Origin: JBDUDR01 sp040002845
Lineage (GTDB): Bacteria > Actinomycetota > Actinomycetes > Propionibacteriales > Nocardioidaceae
DNA length: 39,269 nucleotides
NCBI GenBank assembly: GCA_040002845.1
Contig: JBDUDR010000012.1
Coordinates: 1 to 39,269 of the forward strand
Reading direction: 5' to 3'
The translations under genes were made by a program, and so were the position numbers. The notes beneath the pieces are model-generated. The model saw only the letters and a list, made by a program, of their open reading frames with translations. It was not told the origin of the DNA and searched no databases. Below, piece after piece: positions 1 through 8,352 of the stretch (position 1 is the first letter of the stretch; each line of letters opens with the position of its first letter).

Positions 1-57
1 AAGTGTCGGATCGCGCGGAATAAGTGTCGGATCGCGCGGAATAAGTGTCGGATCGCG
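1..57. repeat. 21-bp tandem repeat (2.7 units) after nucS
   Basis: Two exact 21-bp units and a partial third run from base 1. The core TCGGATCG recurs at 6, 27 and 48. The array ends a few bases beyond the nucS stop codon (63-65), and the left edge of the window cuts it, so its true length is unknown. A diverged version with the same core lies after glgX near 32561-32621. There are no spacers, so it is not a CRISPR array. It could be a multi-repeat end of a mobile element, a 3'-end array or a transcription-related signal. The sequence does not decide. Confidence 0.85.
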
Positions 58-62
58 ATGCG

Positions 63-734
63 CTAGAACAGGCGGGTGGTTGGGTCGTCCATCCCCCGCA
101 GGGAGTCGTAATCGACGGTCACGCAGACGATGCCCCGATCCGTCGCGAGGACGTTCGCCTGCGGCTTGATCAGCTGCGCTGCCAGGATTCCGCGTACCGG
201 ACCGAGCCGTGGGTCCCGGTTCAGCAGATCGAGGTAGCGCGTGAGCTGCTCGACACCGTCGATCTCGCCACGCCTCTTGATCTCGACCGCCACCGCGCCC
301 CCGGCGGCGTCGCGGCACAACAGGTCGACCGGTCCGATCGCGGTCGGGAATTCCCGGCGGATCAGCGAGAGCCCGGCGCCGAGACTGCTCGGATGCGCTG
401 CGAGGAGCTCTTGCAGATGCGCCTCCACGCCGTCCTTCTGTAGTCCGGGGTCCACCCCGAGCTCGTGAGCCGTGTCGTGGTGCACGTCCTGGAGCACGAT
501 CCGGAGGGTGTCACCGTCCTTGCCTGTCACGGTCCAGACCGTGACGTCACCGTCGGTGTCCTCCCGCAGTGTGCAGGGAGGGCTCATCCAGTTGAGCGGC
601 TTGTACGCCCGATCGTCGGCATGCACGGAGACAGAGCCGTCGGCCTTGACCATGATCAGCCGGTTCGCCATCGGCAGGTGCGCGGTGAGCCGTCCTGCGT
701 AGTCGACCTGGCAGCGGGCAATCACGAGGCGCAC
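63..734 (-). CDS. nucS: Mismatch-specific endonuclease NucS
   Basis: NucS/EndoMS is the actinobacterial and archaeal endonuclease that cuts both strands at mismatches and replaces MutS/MutL repair. The protein shows the N-terminal beta domain with the phrase KADGSVSVHADDRAYKPLNW. The RecB-like nuclease domain carries the acidic residue of IGPVDLLC and the E-x-K of AVEIKRRGEIDGVEQLTRYL. The C-terminus GMDDPTTRLF matches the short tail of the family that binds the sliding clamp. I chose GTG at 734 (223 residues, starting VRLVIARC), because this fits family length and a TACCCT -10-like box lies 8 nt upstream, which suggests a leaderless mRNA. An in-frame ATG at 773 would add 13 residues without homology. 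It is divergent from the dehydrogenase gene at 811. Confidence 0.93.
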   Translation of the reverse strand: MRLVIARCQVDYAGRLTAHLPMANRLIMVKADGSVSVHADDRAYKPLNWMSPPCTLREDTDGDVTVWTVTGKDGDTLRIVLQDVHHDTAHELGVDPGLQKDGVEAHLQELLAAHPSSLGAGLSLIRREFPTAIGPVDLLCRDAAGGAVAVEIKRRGEIDGVEQLTRYLDLLNRDPRLGPVRGILAAQLIKPQANVLATDRGIVCVTVDYDSLRGMDDPTTRLF

Positions 735-742
735 GAGGACCG

Positions 743-748
743 AGGGTA
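743..748 (-). promoter_or_regulatory. Candidate -10 box for leaderless nucS
   Basis: On the minus strand the hexamer is TACCCT (TANNNT type), 8 nt before the GTG at 734. No Shine-Dalgarno is visible before that GTG. No convincing -35 was found. This is a pattern match only. Confidence 0.35.
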
Positions 749-810
749 CTGGCCCCGCCGGCACGGACCGCATCCGTGCGGCGATCTGCGGTCATGGAAG
801 ACTGCGATCC

Positions 811-2589
811 ATGGCTCGTGAGTTCAAGCGGATAGGGGTTGTCGGCCTCGGCACAATGGGAGCCGGCATCGCCGAGGTCTTCGCCCGCAACGGGTTCGAC
901 GTCGTCGGGGTGGAGCAGACCAAGGAGCACCTGGAGAGGGGGCGCCAGCACATCCAGCACTCGACCGACCGGGCGGTCTCCGGTGGCAAGCTCGATCAGT
1001 CCGAGCAGCAGGCGACCTTCAGCCGGCTGACGCTGACCACCACGTTGGCCGACGTGAAGGACTGTGACCTCGTGGTGGAAGCAGTCGTTGAACACCTCGA
1101 CCTCAAACGAGAGATCTTCCAGGCGCTGGACGAGCTGGTCCGTCCCGATGCCGTGCTGGCGACGAACACGTCTGCCTTGTCGGTCACCGAGATATCCGCC
1201 GCAACCGCCCAGCCGCGCCGGGTAGTAGGCATGCATTTCTTCAACCCCGCACCTGTGCAGCAGTTTCTGGAAGTGATCAAGACCGTCGTCACCGAGCCGG
1301 ACGTGGTCACCGACATTCAGCAGCTTGCTCACCGCCTGGGCAAGAATCCGGTCGTGGTGGGTGACAAGGCCGGCTTCATCGCCAACGCCTTGCTCTTTGG
1401 ATACCTCAACCACGCCGTGGCGATGTACGAGTCGCACTATGCGTCTCGGGAAGACATCGACGCCGCTATGCGGCTCGGCTGCGGATACCCGATGGGTCCG
1501 CTGGCCCTGCTCGACCTGATCGGCCTGGACACCGCGTACGAGATTCTCGAAACGATGTACCTGCAGAACCGCAACAGATTGCATGCTCCCGCGCCGGTGC
1601 TCAAACAGATGGTCACGGCCGGGCTGTTGGGCCGTAAGAGCGGTGGCGGCTTCTACACCTACCAAGCAGCCGACTCCCCGGTGGTCGTCGCGGACACGCA
1701 CACGCCGACCGCCGACACGGCGCAGCTCCGCCGCGAGATCGGCAGCATCGGCGTGGTTGGCACGGGAACGATGGCGACCGGCATCATCGAGGTCTTCGCC
1801 AAGGCGGGGTACGACGTGTTGTACGTCGGTCGAGCGCCGGCGAGGATCGAAGCCGTAGAGTCCAACATCGGCCGATCGCTGGAAAAGGCGGTCCAGCGCG
1901 GCAGGCTCGACGACACTCACCGCGACCAGGCTCGGTCGCGGATCCGAGGGTCGACTCGGCTCCAGGACCTGAGCGGCGCCGACATCGTCGTTGAGGCGAT
2001 CGTCGAGGATCTGGGCGCCAAGCGGGCACTGTTCGAGAACCTCGATGAGATCTGCCGGCCGGGAGCGATCTTGGCCACCACGACCTCATCACTCCCCGTC
2101 ATCGAGTGCGCCAGTGTGACCGGTCGCCCCCAGGACGTCGTCGGCATGCACTTCTTCAACCCGGCGCCGATCATGCGGCTGGTCGAGGTCGTCTCGACGG
2201 TCTCGACCGGCGACGACGTGGCCGAGACGGTGCATGCGTTGTGCACCGCGATCGGCAAACACCCCGTCGCCTGCGGTGACCGCGCGGGCTTCATCGTCAA
2301 CGCGTTGCTGTTCCCGTACCTCAACGACGCGGTGAAGATGCTCGAGGCGCACTACGCCAGCGCCGATGACATCGACACGGCGATGAGGGAGGGCTGCCGG
2401 CTGCCGATGGGCCCGTTCGAGCTGCTCGACGTCGTCGGCAACGATGTCTCGTTGTCCATCGAACGGACGCTCTACCAGGAGTTCCGGGAGCCCGGCTTCG
2501 CGCCGGCGCCACTGCTGGAGCACCTTGTCACGGCCGGCTACCTCGGCCGCAAGACCGGGCGGGGCTTCCGCGACTACTCACAACGCTGA
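811..2589 (+). CDS. Double-domain 3-hydroxyacyl-CoA dehydrogenase
   Basis: NAD-dependent oxidation of 3-hydroxyacyl-CoA (or reduction of acetoacetyl-CoA) in the cytoplasm. The 592-residue protein is a head-to-tail duplication of the usual roughly 290-residue 3-hydroxybutyryl-CoA dehydrogenase. Each half has a Rossmann glycine motif (GLGTMGAG near residue 12; GTGTMATG near 317), the signature MHFFNPAP and a C-terminal helical domain ending in LGRKxGxGF. Catalytic Ser/His/Glu appear as S121, H142, E154 in half 1 and S426, H447, E459 in half 2, with spacing as in the human enzyme. Half 2 has Thr where half 1 has Asn in the NTS motif. With thiolase, crotonase and Ccr in the window, acetoacetyl-CoA/3-hydroxybutyryl-CoA is the likely substrate pair. 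Fused double forms are known in actinobacteria. Confidence 0.93.
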   Translation: MAREFKRIGVVGLGTMGAGIAEVFARNGFDVVGVEQTKEHLERGRQHIQHSTDRAVSGGKLDQSEQQATFSRLTLTTTLADVKDCDLVVEAVVEHLDLKREIFQALDELVRPDAVLATNTSALSVTEISAATAQPRRVVGMHFFNPAPVQQFLEVIKTVVTEPDVVTDIQQLAHRLGKNPVVVGDKAGFIANALLFGYLNHAVAMYESHYASREDIDAAMRLGCGYPMGPLALLDLIGLDTAYEILETMYLQNRNRLHAPAPVLKQMVTAGLLGRKSGGGFYTYQAADSPVVVADTHTPTADTAQLRREIGSIGVVGTGTMATGIIEVFAKAGYDVLYVGRAPARIEAVESNIGRSLEKAVQRGRLDDTHRDQARSRIRGSTRLQDLSGADIVVEAIVEDLGAKRALFENLDEICRPGAILATTTSSLPVIECASVTGRPQDVVGMHFFNPAPIMRLVEVVSTVSTGDDVAETVHALCTAIGKHPVACGDRAGFIVNALLFPYLNDAVKMLEAHYASADDIDTAMREGCRLPMGPFELLDVVGNDVSLSIERTLYQEFREPGFAPAPLLEHLVTAGYLGRKTGRGFRDYSQR

Positions 2590-2601
2590 GGCGCCAGCGA
2601 G

Positions 2602-3453
2602 ATGGGCGACCCAGCAATGGCCAAGATCAGGGCGAACTCGGTGCTGCCGGCTCGTCGAGAAGCGCTCCGACTGACCACGGCCGACGGACTCACCCTGGTC
2701 GGCGAGCTGGCGTTGCCGGAAGACACCGATCCAGTTGCCACGATCGTGTGTGTTCATCCCCTGCCCACGCACGGCGGGATGATGGACAGTCACGTCTTTC
2801 GCAAGGCGGCAGCGCGGCTGCCGGCGCTGGCGGGCTTGGCGGTGCTGCGATTCAACACCAGGGGTACGTCGAGCGCCCACGGCACCAGCGAGGGTGCGTT
2901 CGACAACGCCGATGGCGAGCTGCTCGATGTGGTCGCCGCGCTCGAGCTGGCCGAGAGACGAGCGCTACCGCACATCTGGCTGGTCGGCTGGTCGTTCGGC
3001 GCGGACCTGACCCTGATTGCCGGGGGGGACCCACTGGTCGAAGGAGCCGTTCTGTTATCACCTCCACTTCGCTTCCCGACCGATGAGCACCTGCGGAGCT
3101 GGGATGAGAGCGCGAAGCCGCTGATCGCCTTGATCCCCGAGTGCGATGACTATCTGCGACCGGACGAGGCGCGCGATCGATTTGCCCTCGTCCGGCAGGC
3201 CGAGGTGGTGACGATCAAAGGCGGCAAGCACCTGTGGGTCGGGAACGCCGAGCGCGCTCTTGACGAGATCGTGGCTCGCGTGGCCCCCTCGGTGTCAACA
3301 CCGCTACCTCGTGAGTGGGCAGGACCGATGGAGCAGGGTGACTCGTCCATGTACGCCGATCGGACACTCGCCAAATTTGCTGATGTCCCACTACCCGGTC
3401 CTTTCCGGGCAGCGCGCCCTGCGCACCCCGGTCCGCCGGATCCAGGGACCTAG
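2602..3453 (+). CDS. Alpha/beta hydrolase (COG2945-like)
   Basis: A cytoplasmic serine hydrolase of unknown substrate. Visible motifs are the HPLPTHGG oxyanion segment, the nucleophile elbow GWSFG, an Asp candidate in PECDDYL and a His in GGKHLWVG. Family members of this kind are near 250 residues. Here a Pro/Ala-rich tail of about 30 residues extends the C-terminus into a stop codon overlapping the convergent gene. ATG at 2602 lies 12 bp after the dehydrogenase stop. An in-frame ATG at 2617 (MAKIRANS) may be the real start. It is probably cotranscribed with the dehydrogenase, so an acyl-thioester or acyl-ester substrate is possible, but this is inference. Confidence 0.8.
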   Translation: MGDPAMAKIRANSVLPARREALRLTTADGLTLVGELALPEDTDPVATIVCVHPLPTHGGMMDSHVFRKAAARLPALAGLAVLRFNTRGTSSAHGTSEGAFDNADGELLDVVAALELAERRALPHIWLVGWSFGADLTLIAGGDPLVEGAVLLSPPLRFPTDEHLRSWDESAKPLIALIPECDDYLRPDEARDRFALVRQAEVVTIKGGKHLWVGNAERALDEIVARVAPSVSTPLPREWAGPMEQGDSSMYADRTLAKFADVPLPGPFRAARPAHPGPPDPGT

Positions 3454-4676
3454 AGCAGGTCCTGCCGCTTGATCACGACCTCCTTGACGATGAGCAGGAT
3501 CGCTGCCGCGGTGGGGATCGCGATGAGCGCCCCGACCACTCCCAGCAATGCTCCTCCCAGCAGGGCAGCGATGACGGTGACGGCCCCGGGTACGTCTACC
3601 GAGTTGCTCATCACCTTCGGAGCGATCACGTAGTTCTCGATCTGCTGATAGACGACGTAGAAGACCACGCACGCGACGCCGGTGTGGACGTCGGTCGCGA
3701 AGGCGATCGCGGACACGATGACCGCACCGATCGTCGCACCGATCATCGGCAGGAAATCCAGGACAGCGACGACCACAGCGAGAGCGACTGCGTACTGGGA
3801 CAGGCCAACGGCGTACAGGAAGAGCAGCGAGGATAGCCCCGCGCAGAGCGCGACGACCACCGCGCCGGCCACATACCGGCCGATGTGGGCCAGGATCTGG
3901 TCACCGAGCTTGGAGACTCGCACCCGTCGCGACGCCGGAGCCAAGCCGTACCCAGCCCGCTTGATCTGGGGTAGTGACGCCAGGAAGTAAAGCGTCAGCA
4001 CGAAGATGATGAATGTGTTGAACACCGCGCTCAGTACGAACTTGCCGAAGCCCAGCAAGCCGCCGGCCACCGCGCTGGCAAGTGCGCCGCCGGTGATCTG
4101 GTCCTTGATCGTGTCGAGGATGTGGTACTTGGCGTCCATATCGTTCAGCGCCCGATTGCGACCAAGCCGGTCCAGCCATTCGGGGGTCTTGGTGATCATC
4201 GCGTTGATCTGATCGGCGATCACGGGGACGATCGCGACCGCGAACAGCGTCATGACACCAACCACGCCGAGGCACACGATGAGGACGGCCCACCGCCGGC
4301 GTAGACCGCGACGGACCAGCCAATCGACGGCCGGACTCAAGCCGACGGCGATGAACATTGCCACCACGATCAGCAGCAGTACCGAATGTGCCGCGGCGAC
4401 CAGCCCCGCCACCCACACCGCCAGGACAACGCCCAGTCCACCGAAGAAGCCGACGTAGAAGGGGGAGTGCCGCGCCAGCGGAGGACCCAGAGTGCCATAC
4501 GGAGCGGGGTCATCGAGGTCTGCATGTTCCTCGATGAGAACGGCAGCAGGAGCGTGCGGGGCGGGCGCCGCACTGTCGCGAGATCCGCGCTCGCCGGCCT
4601 CGGTGGGGTCAGCAGCGGAACCGGGCGCCTCGATCGGGTCGTCCTCCGGGTCGCCAGCGCCGTCTGGGGCATTCAC
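3450..4676 (-). CDS. AI-2E family transporter (PerM-like membrane protein)
   Basis: A polytopic membrane protein of 408 residues. About 80 N-terminal residues are hydrophilic and rich in Ala, Pro, Asp and Glu, then several hydrophobic helices begin near residue 73. The block LDFLPMIGATIGAV followed by YQQIENYVIAPKVM, and the end GALLGVVGALIAIPTAAAI, are characteristic of the AI-2E/PerM permease family. The family includes the autoinducer-2 exporter TqsA and sodium/proton antiporters, so the substrate cannot be named. It lies 30 bp downstream of the coiled-coil gene on the same strand and could be cotranscribed with it. Its TAG stop shares the palindrome CTAG with the stop of the convergent hydrolase gene. 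Confidence 0.88.
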   Translation of the reverse strand: MNAPDGAGDPEDDPIEAPGSAADPTEAGERGSRDSAAPAPHAPAAVLIEEHADLDDPAPYGTLGPPLARHSPFYVGFFGGLGVVLAVWVAGLVAAAHSVLLLIVVAMFIAVGLSPAVDWLVRRGLRRRWAVLIVCLGVVGVMTLFAVAIVPVIADQINAMITKTPEWLDRLGRNRALNDMDAKYHILDTIKDQITGGALASAVAGGLLGFGKFVLSAVFNTFIIFVLTLYFLASLPQIKRAGYGLAPASRRVRVSKLGDQILAHIGRYVAGAVVVALCAGLSSLLFLYAVGLSQYAVALAVVVAVLDFLPMIGATIGAVIVSAIAFATDVHTGVACVVFYVVYQQIENYVIAPKVMSNSVDVPGAVTVIAALLGGALLGVVGALIAIPTAAAILLIVKEVVIKRQDLL

Positions 4677-4706
4677 CTCGTGCGACAGCCTTCGACCTGC
4701 GCTGGG

Positions 4707-6101
4707 TCAGTCTCTGGACTGGCTCGACGTCAACTCGGTCTCCGCGTCGTCGCTCTCGGCGGCTGCGCTGGCCTCCTTGGCGATCTGAGCCGCTGTTGGT
4801 GCACGGTCCCAGGCGCCGGTGGCCTTTTCGGGCTCCTCGGTCTCGGTGGCGGAGGAAGCCTGCTCGGCCTCGGTCTTATCCTCAGACTCGGGCTCATCGG
4901 CTTGCTCGGCGGCTCGTGCGGACTTGGCTCCAGATGAGCGCGTGGACTTGCGCCGCCCTGGGGTCGGGGCAGGCTGTGGTGCCTCGATTTCGTCGCCCGA
5001 GTCGGCGGAGGACAAAGCCTCGGCCTGCTCGCCTGGACTGAAGGGGTCGGAGGTGGCTGACTGGACATCGCTGCCGAAACTGGCAACGAGATCCCGCAGT
5101 GCACCCAGCTGGCTGACGATGCCGTCGCGGCGGCGCTCGAGCTGCTCCACCTCTTGACGTGACTCCTCGAGCCGGGCATCTTCCTCGGCCTGGCGCTGGT
5201 GGAGGAACTGTTCTGCCTTCTTGCGAGCGGCTTGAACAAGCTGCTCGGCTTCGCGTCGAGATCGGCCGAGGAGCCGGTCTGCCTCTGCAGTCGCCTCCTC
5301 ACGGTGGCGCGCGGTCTGGGACGTCACATTCTTAGCCCGCTCTTCGGCAGCGGCGGCGCGTTCCTCCGCCTCGCTCACCAGCCGCTGGGTTTCGGACGAC
5401 GCGAGAGCGTGGTGTTCGGCGGCTTCCTTGGTGAGCCGCTCCTTCTCCACAGCCAGCGTACGGCGGGCTTCGGACACCTCGCGGTCAGCGGCCGCGCGCG
5501 CCTTCTCAGCCTCGCGCCTGGTTGAGGTGAGCAGGTCGTTTGCCTCTTGGTGCGCCGCCATCCGGATCTGTTCGGCCTCCCGCCGGGCGGCGGCGAGCAC
5601 GTCCGCGCTCTGGGCATTTGCCTGCGCCCGGATCTGCTCTGCCTCGGCGATATAGGCCTGGCGTCGCTGTTCGACCTCCTGCAGCTGCACGACCTTGATG
5701 TCCTCGGCCTCCGCGTGCGCGTCCGTGCGCATCCGTGATGCCTCGGACTTGGCGGCGGCCAGGATCTTGGCCGCCTCCTCCTGGGCCTGGGTCGCGACCT
5801 CCTCGGCCTGCTCCTCGGCGAGCCGCAGCATCTCCGCTGCCCGGCCACCCAGGCCTGCGTAGCTTGGCTTAGCGTTCTCGGCCAGCCGCCGCTGCAGGCC
5901 GGCGATCTGCGCCTCGCACTCCTTGACCTTCTGCGTAGCCGCTCGGAGAGCCGAGCGGGCCTCCAAGCGGGCGTTGTCCTCGCTCGCCAAGAACTGGTCA
6001 ACTGCCTCGCGGTCGTATCCACTTCGCCTGACGATCGGGAAACGCGTTGGTGCCGACGGTGGCTGCTTATCGAAGATGGACAGACCTGGCTGGTCGGTCA
6101 T
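4707..6101 (-). CDS. DivIVA-type coiled-coil protein (FilP/Scy-like)
   Basis: The 464-residue protein has a short DivIVA-like N-terminus (GYDREAVDQFLASEDNARLEA). A long, nearly uninterrupted coiled coil rich in Ala, Glu, Arg and Gln follows to about residue 340, with repeated phrases such as AAxREAEQIR. The last 110 residues are acidic, low in complexity and probably disordered. Proteins of this build (FilP, Scy, so-called cellulose-binding proteins of Streptomyces) form cytoskeletal assemblies behind growing cell poles. ATG at 6101 is preferred over GTG at 6107 because AGGAG lies 7 nt before it. The position between nucS and mce is where, as I recall, the Streptomyces filP/scy pair lies. It could also be a general scaffold. 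Confidence 0.8.
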   Translation of the reverse strand: MTDQPGLSIFDKQPPSAPTRFPIVRRSGYDREAVDQFLASEDNARLEARSALRAATQKVKECEAQIAGLQRRLAENAKPSYAGLGGRAAEMLRLAEEQAEEVATQAQEEAAKILAAAKSEASRMRTDAHAEAEDIKVVQLQEVEQRRQAYIAEAEQIRAQANAQSADVLAAARREAEQIRMAAHQEANDLLTSTRREAEKARAAADREVSEARRTLAVEKERLTKEAAEHHALASSETQRLVSEAEERAAAAEERAKNVTSQTARHREEATAEADRLLGRSRREAEQLVQAARKKAEQFLHQRQAEEDARLEESRQEVEQLERRRDGIVSQLGALRDLVASFGSDVQSATSDPFSPGEQAEALSSADSGDEIEAPQPAPTPGRRKSTRSSGAKSARAAEQADEPESEDKTEAEQASSATETEEPEKATGAWDRAPTAAQIAKEASAAAESDDAETELTSSQSRD

Positions 6102-6164
6102 GTGCACACTCCTGATTACTGCGTACTCGAGTAGCGATAAAGGTAGCCCAGAACGTCTCGCCGA

Positions 6165-7502
6165 TCACGCCCCGCGAAAGCGGTTGATCTGGTCCAAGTG
6201 CTGATCACGCATGACGAAGTCTCGAATGCCGAGCCCCTCCTCCGGTGCAAGGCAGAGTACTCCAACCTTGCCCTGATGTTGATTGCGATGCACCTCGAAC
6301 ACCGCCTGTCCTACCTGCTCGAGAGGGTACGATTTGGACAAAGTAGGATAAATCCGGCCTTTTGCGATCAACCGATTCGCTTCCCACGCTTCTCGGTAGT
6401 TGGCGAAGTGCGACCCGATGATGCGCTTGAGGTTCATCCAGAGATAGCGGTTGTCATACTCGTGCAGGAACCCGGAGGTAGACGCGCAGCTGACAATCGT
6501 GCCGCCCTTTCGAGCGACGAACGTACTGGCGCCGAATGTCTCGCGTCCCGGGTGCTCGAAGACGATGTCGGGGTCCTCACCCCCGGTCAGCTCTCGGATC
6601 CGGGCACCGAAGCGTCGCCACTCGCTCTGGTCCTGGGTGGTTTCGTCCCGCCAGAACTGGTATGCCTCCAGGCGACGGTCGATGATCAGGTCGGCACCCA
6701 TGGCACGGCACAGCTCGGCCTTGTCCTGGGACGACACGACGCACACCGGGATCGCACCGCCGTTCAGCGCCAGCTGGGTGGCGTAAGACCCGAGTCCGCC
6801 GGACGCGCCCCAGATCAGCACTACGTCGCCCTGTTTCATGTCCGCGCCGTTGCGTGAGACGAGCTGGCGATAGGCGGTCGAGTTCACCAGTCCCGGGCAG
6901 GCCGCCTCCTCCCAGCTCAGGTGCGCGGCCATGGGCATCAGCTGGTTCGCCTTGACCAGGGCGAGCTCCGCAAGGCCACCGAAATTGGTCTCGAAACCCC
7001 AGATGCGCTGCTCGGGGTCGAGCATCGTGTCGTTGTGCCCATCGGGATGTTCGAGCTCGACCGAGAGGCAATGGGCAACGACCTCCTGACCGGGCCGCCA
7101 GGCGTACACGCCGGGGCCGGTCCGCAAGACCACGCCGGCCAGATCCGATCCGACGACGTGATAGGGCAGGTCGTGTCGTTTGGCGAGCGGGGAGAGCCGG
7201 CCATACCTCTCGAGGAAGCCAAATGTCGACATGGGTTCGAAGATCGAGGTCCACACCGTGTTGTAGTTGATGGCCGAGGCCATCACTGCAACCAGTGCTT
7301 CACCGGGGCCAAGCTCGGGCACCGGGACCTCTCTCACCAGCAGGCTCTTGCGCGGATCCTTCTCCTGCGTTGCGAGCCCGTCGAACATGGACACATCGTC
7401 CTTGTGGACGGTCACGGCTCGATATTCGCCGGGGACGCGCAGTTTCGCGAAGTCAGCTGTCGCGGCTTCTCCCGACACGATGGCTTCGAGAATCTCCTTC
7501 AC
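6165..7502 (-). CDS. ccr: Crotonyl-CoA carboxylase/reductase
   Basis: Ccr reductively carboxylates crotonyl-CoA with NADPH and CO2 to (2S)-ethylmalonyl-CoA, the key step of the ethylmalonyl-CoA pathway and of polyketide extender supply. The protein is a medium-chain dehydrogenase/reductase of 445 residues. The four residues described for CO2 binding in the Kitasatospora enzyme occur at identical numbers: N81 (SAINYN), F170 and E171 (WGFETNFGG), H365 (GSHFANY). The cofactor loop is WGASGGLGSYATQ. GTG at 7502 has GGAGGG 4 nt upstream, and its numbering supports this start. mce lies upstream on the same strand with a 198-bp gap, so a separate promoter is possible. Confidence 0.97.
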   Translation of the reverse strand: MKEILEAIVSGEAATADFAKLRVPGEYRAVTVHKDDVSMFDGLATQEKDPRKSLLVREVPVPELGPGEALVAVMASAINYNTVWTSIFEPMSTFGFLERYGRLSPLAKRHDLPYHVVGSDLAGVVLRTGPGVYAWRPGQEVVAHCLSVELEHPDGHNDTMLDPEQRIWGFETNFGGLAELALVKANQLMPMAAHLSWEEAACPGLVNSTAYRQLVSRNGADMKQGDVVLIWGASGGLGSYATQLALNGGAIPVCVVSSQDKAELCRAMGADLIIDRRLEAYQFWRDETTQDQSEWRRFGARIRELTGGEDPDIVFEHPGRETFGASTFVARKGGTIVSCASTSGFLHEYDNRYLWMNLKRIIGSHFANYREAWEANRLIAKGRIYPTLSKSYPLEQVGQAVFEVHRNQHQGKVGVLCLAPEEGLGIRDFVMRDQHLDQINRFRGA

Positions 7503-7700
7503 GTCGCCCTCCGGAGCTCGGCCGCAAACAAGCGGGTAACAGGCAGGAGCATGGCCGTCACCATTGTCCCTACCGTTTTCCTGTCCTACGCGTTTCCGCG
7601 TGAATCTACCGGCCGGTATCGCCCCGCCGCATGAGTCTGTGACTTACTTCGCAGCCAGCGGAATGCGTGCTTCGTAGGCTTTACCGCCCAATCTTGCCCC

Positions 7701-8171
7701 CTACCTGGGCCCTGGTGCCTGGTTTGGCTGCACGAGCTCTACCAGCACCCCGCCGGCGTGTCGTGGGTGCACGAAGTTGACCAGTGACCCTCCGGTGCCA
7801 TGCCGAGGCTCGTCGTAGAGCAACCGGACTCCGCGCGAGCGGAGCTCCTCGCTGACCGCCTCGATGTCGGTGACCCGGTACGCGAGTTGCTGGATGCCCG
7901 GCCCACGGCGGTCCAGGAACTTCGCGATGACCGAGTCCGGCGTGAGCGGCGCCATCAGCTGGATGCATGAGCCCGATTCGCCGACGGGCAGCATCGCCTC
8001 GCGTACGCCTTGCTCCTGGTTGACCTCTTGGTGAGCAACCTCGAGTCCGAACGTCTCGGAGTAGAAACGGATGGCCGTCTCCAGGTCCCATACGGCGATC
8101 CCCACGTGGTCGATGGCGGTGAACAGGTGGTGCGGCAGGGACGTGGTCGGCGCTGCGGACTCGGGTTGCAC
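7701..8171 (-). CDS. mce: Methylmalonyl-CoA/ethylmalonyl-CoA epimerase
   Basis: A vicinal-oxygen-chelate fold epimerase interconverting the 2R and 2S forms of methylmalonyl-CoA. In ethylmalonyl-CoA pathway organisms it also acts on ethylmalonyl-CoA. The 156-residue protein shows AIDHVGIAVWDL (ligand H22), CIQLMAPL (Q71) and GGVLVELVQP (E145). The third metal ligand, His in most epimerases (GxHHxA), is Gln here (GIQQLAYRV, Q95). I recall a similar QQ form in mycobacterial relatives. Start GTG 8171 has GGAGGG 3 nt upstream. It is upstream of ccr on the same strand and divergent from the thiolase gene. Confidence 0.93.
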   Translation of the reverse strand: MQPESAAPTTSLPHHLFTAIDHVGIAVWDLETAIRFYSETFGLEVAHQEVNQEQGVREAMLPVGESGSCIQLMAPLTPDSVIAKFLDRRGPGIQQLAYRVTDIEAVSEELRSRGVRLLYDEPRHGTGGSLVNFVHPRHAGGVLVELVQPNQAPGPR

Positions 8172-8352
8172 ACGCCCTCCAAGGATGCGGGCCGGGTGGA
8201 GAAGATCCCGCTATCGTCCCGGTTGGCCACGTCACCGAGCGAGTAACTGTGACCAGTTCGACAAAGCGACCATCGATCCGATATGCGTCAGCGGGCCAGG
8301 GATAGGTATCGTGCAAAGCACACCAACGTATCCCACCAGAGGCGGAGTTCTT
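8172..8352. other. Divergent intergenic region between mce and thiolase
   Basis: These 181 bp must hold promoters for the epimerase (minus) and the thiolase (plus). On the plus strand a TATCCC hexamer near 8331 could be a -10 and GGCGGAG just before 8353 is the ribosome site. I see no convincing operator or riboswitch. Confidence 0.4.

Noticed and set aside
1..57. CRISPR array
   Set aside because: Units are contiguous with no spacers, and no cas genes are present.
547..1920. 457-residue minus-strand frame opposite the dehydrogenase gene
   Set aside because: Antisense shadow in high-GC DNA. The plus-strand protein has complete family motifs and the minus frame has none.
6140..6170. Third copy of the 65-nt element after ccr (GGCGAGACG after the stop)
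   Set aside because: Only a 9-base resemblance; the conserved centre and closing arm are missing.
7760..7775. Another copy of the element centre GGCGTGTCG within mce
   Set aside because: It lies inside coding sequence with no flanking arms; chance match.
8071..8352. N-terminal extension of the thiolase
   Set aside because: Homology begins at ATG 8353 with a ribosome site. The extension overlaps mce antisense and is Arg/Ser-rich.
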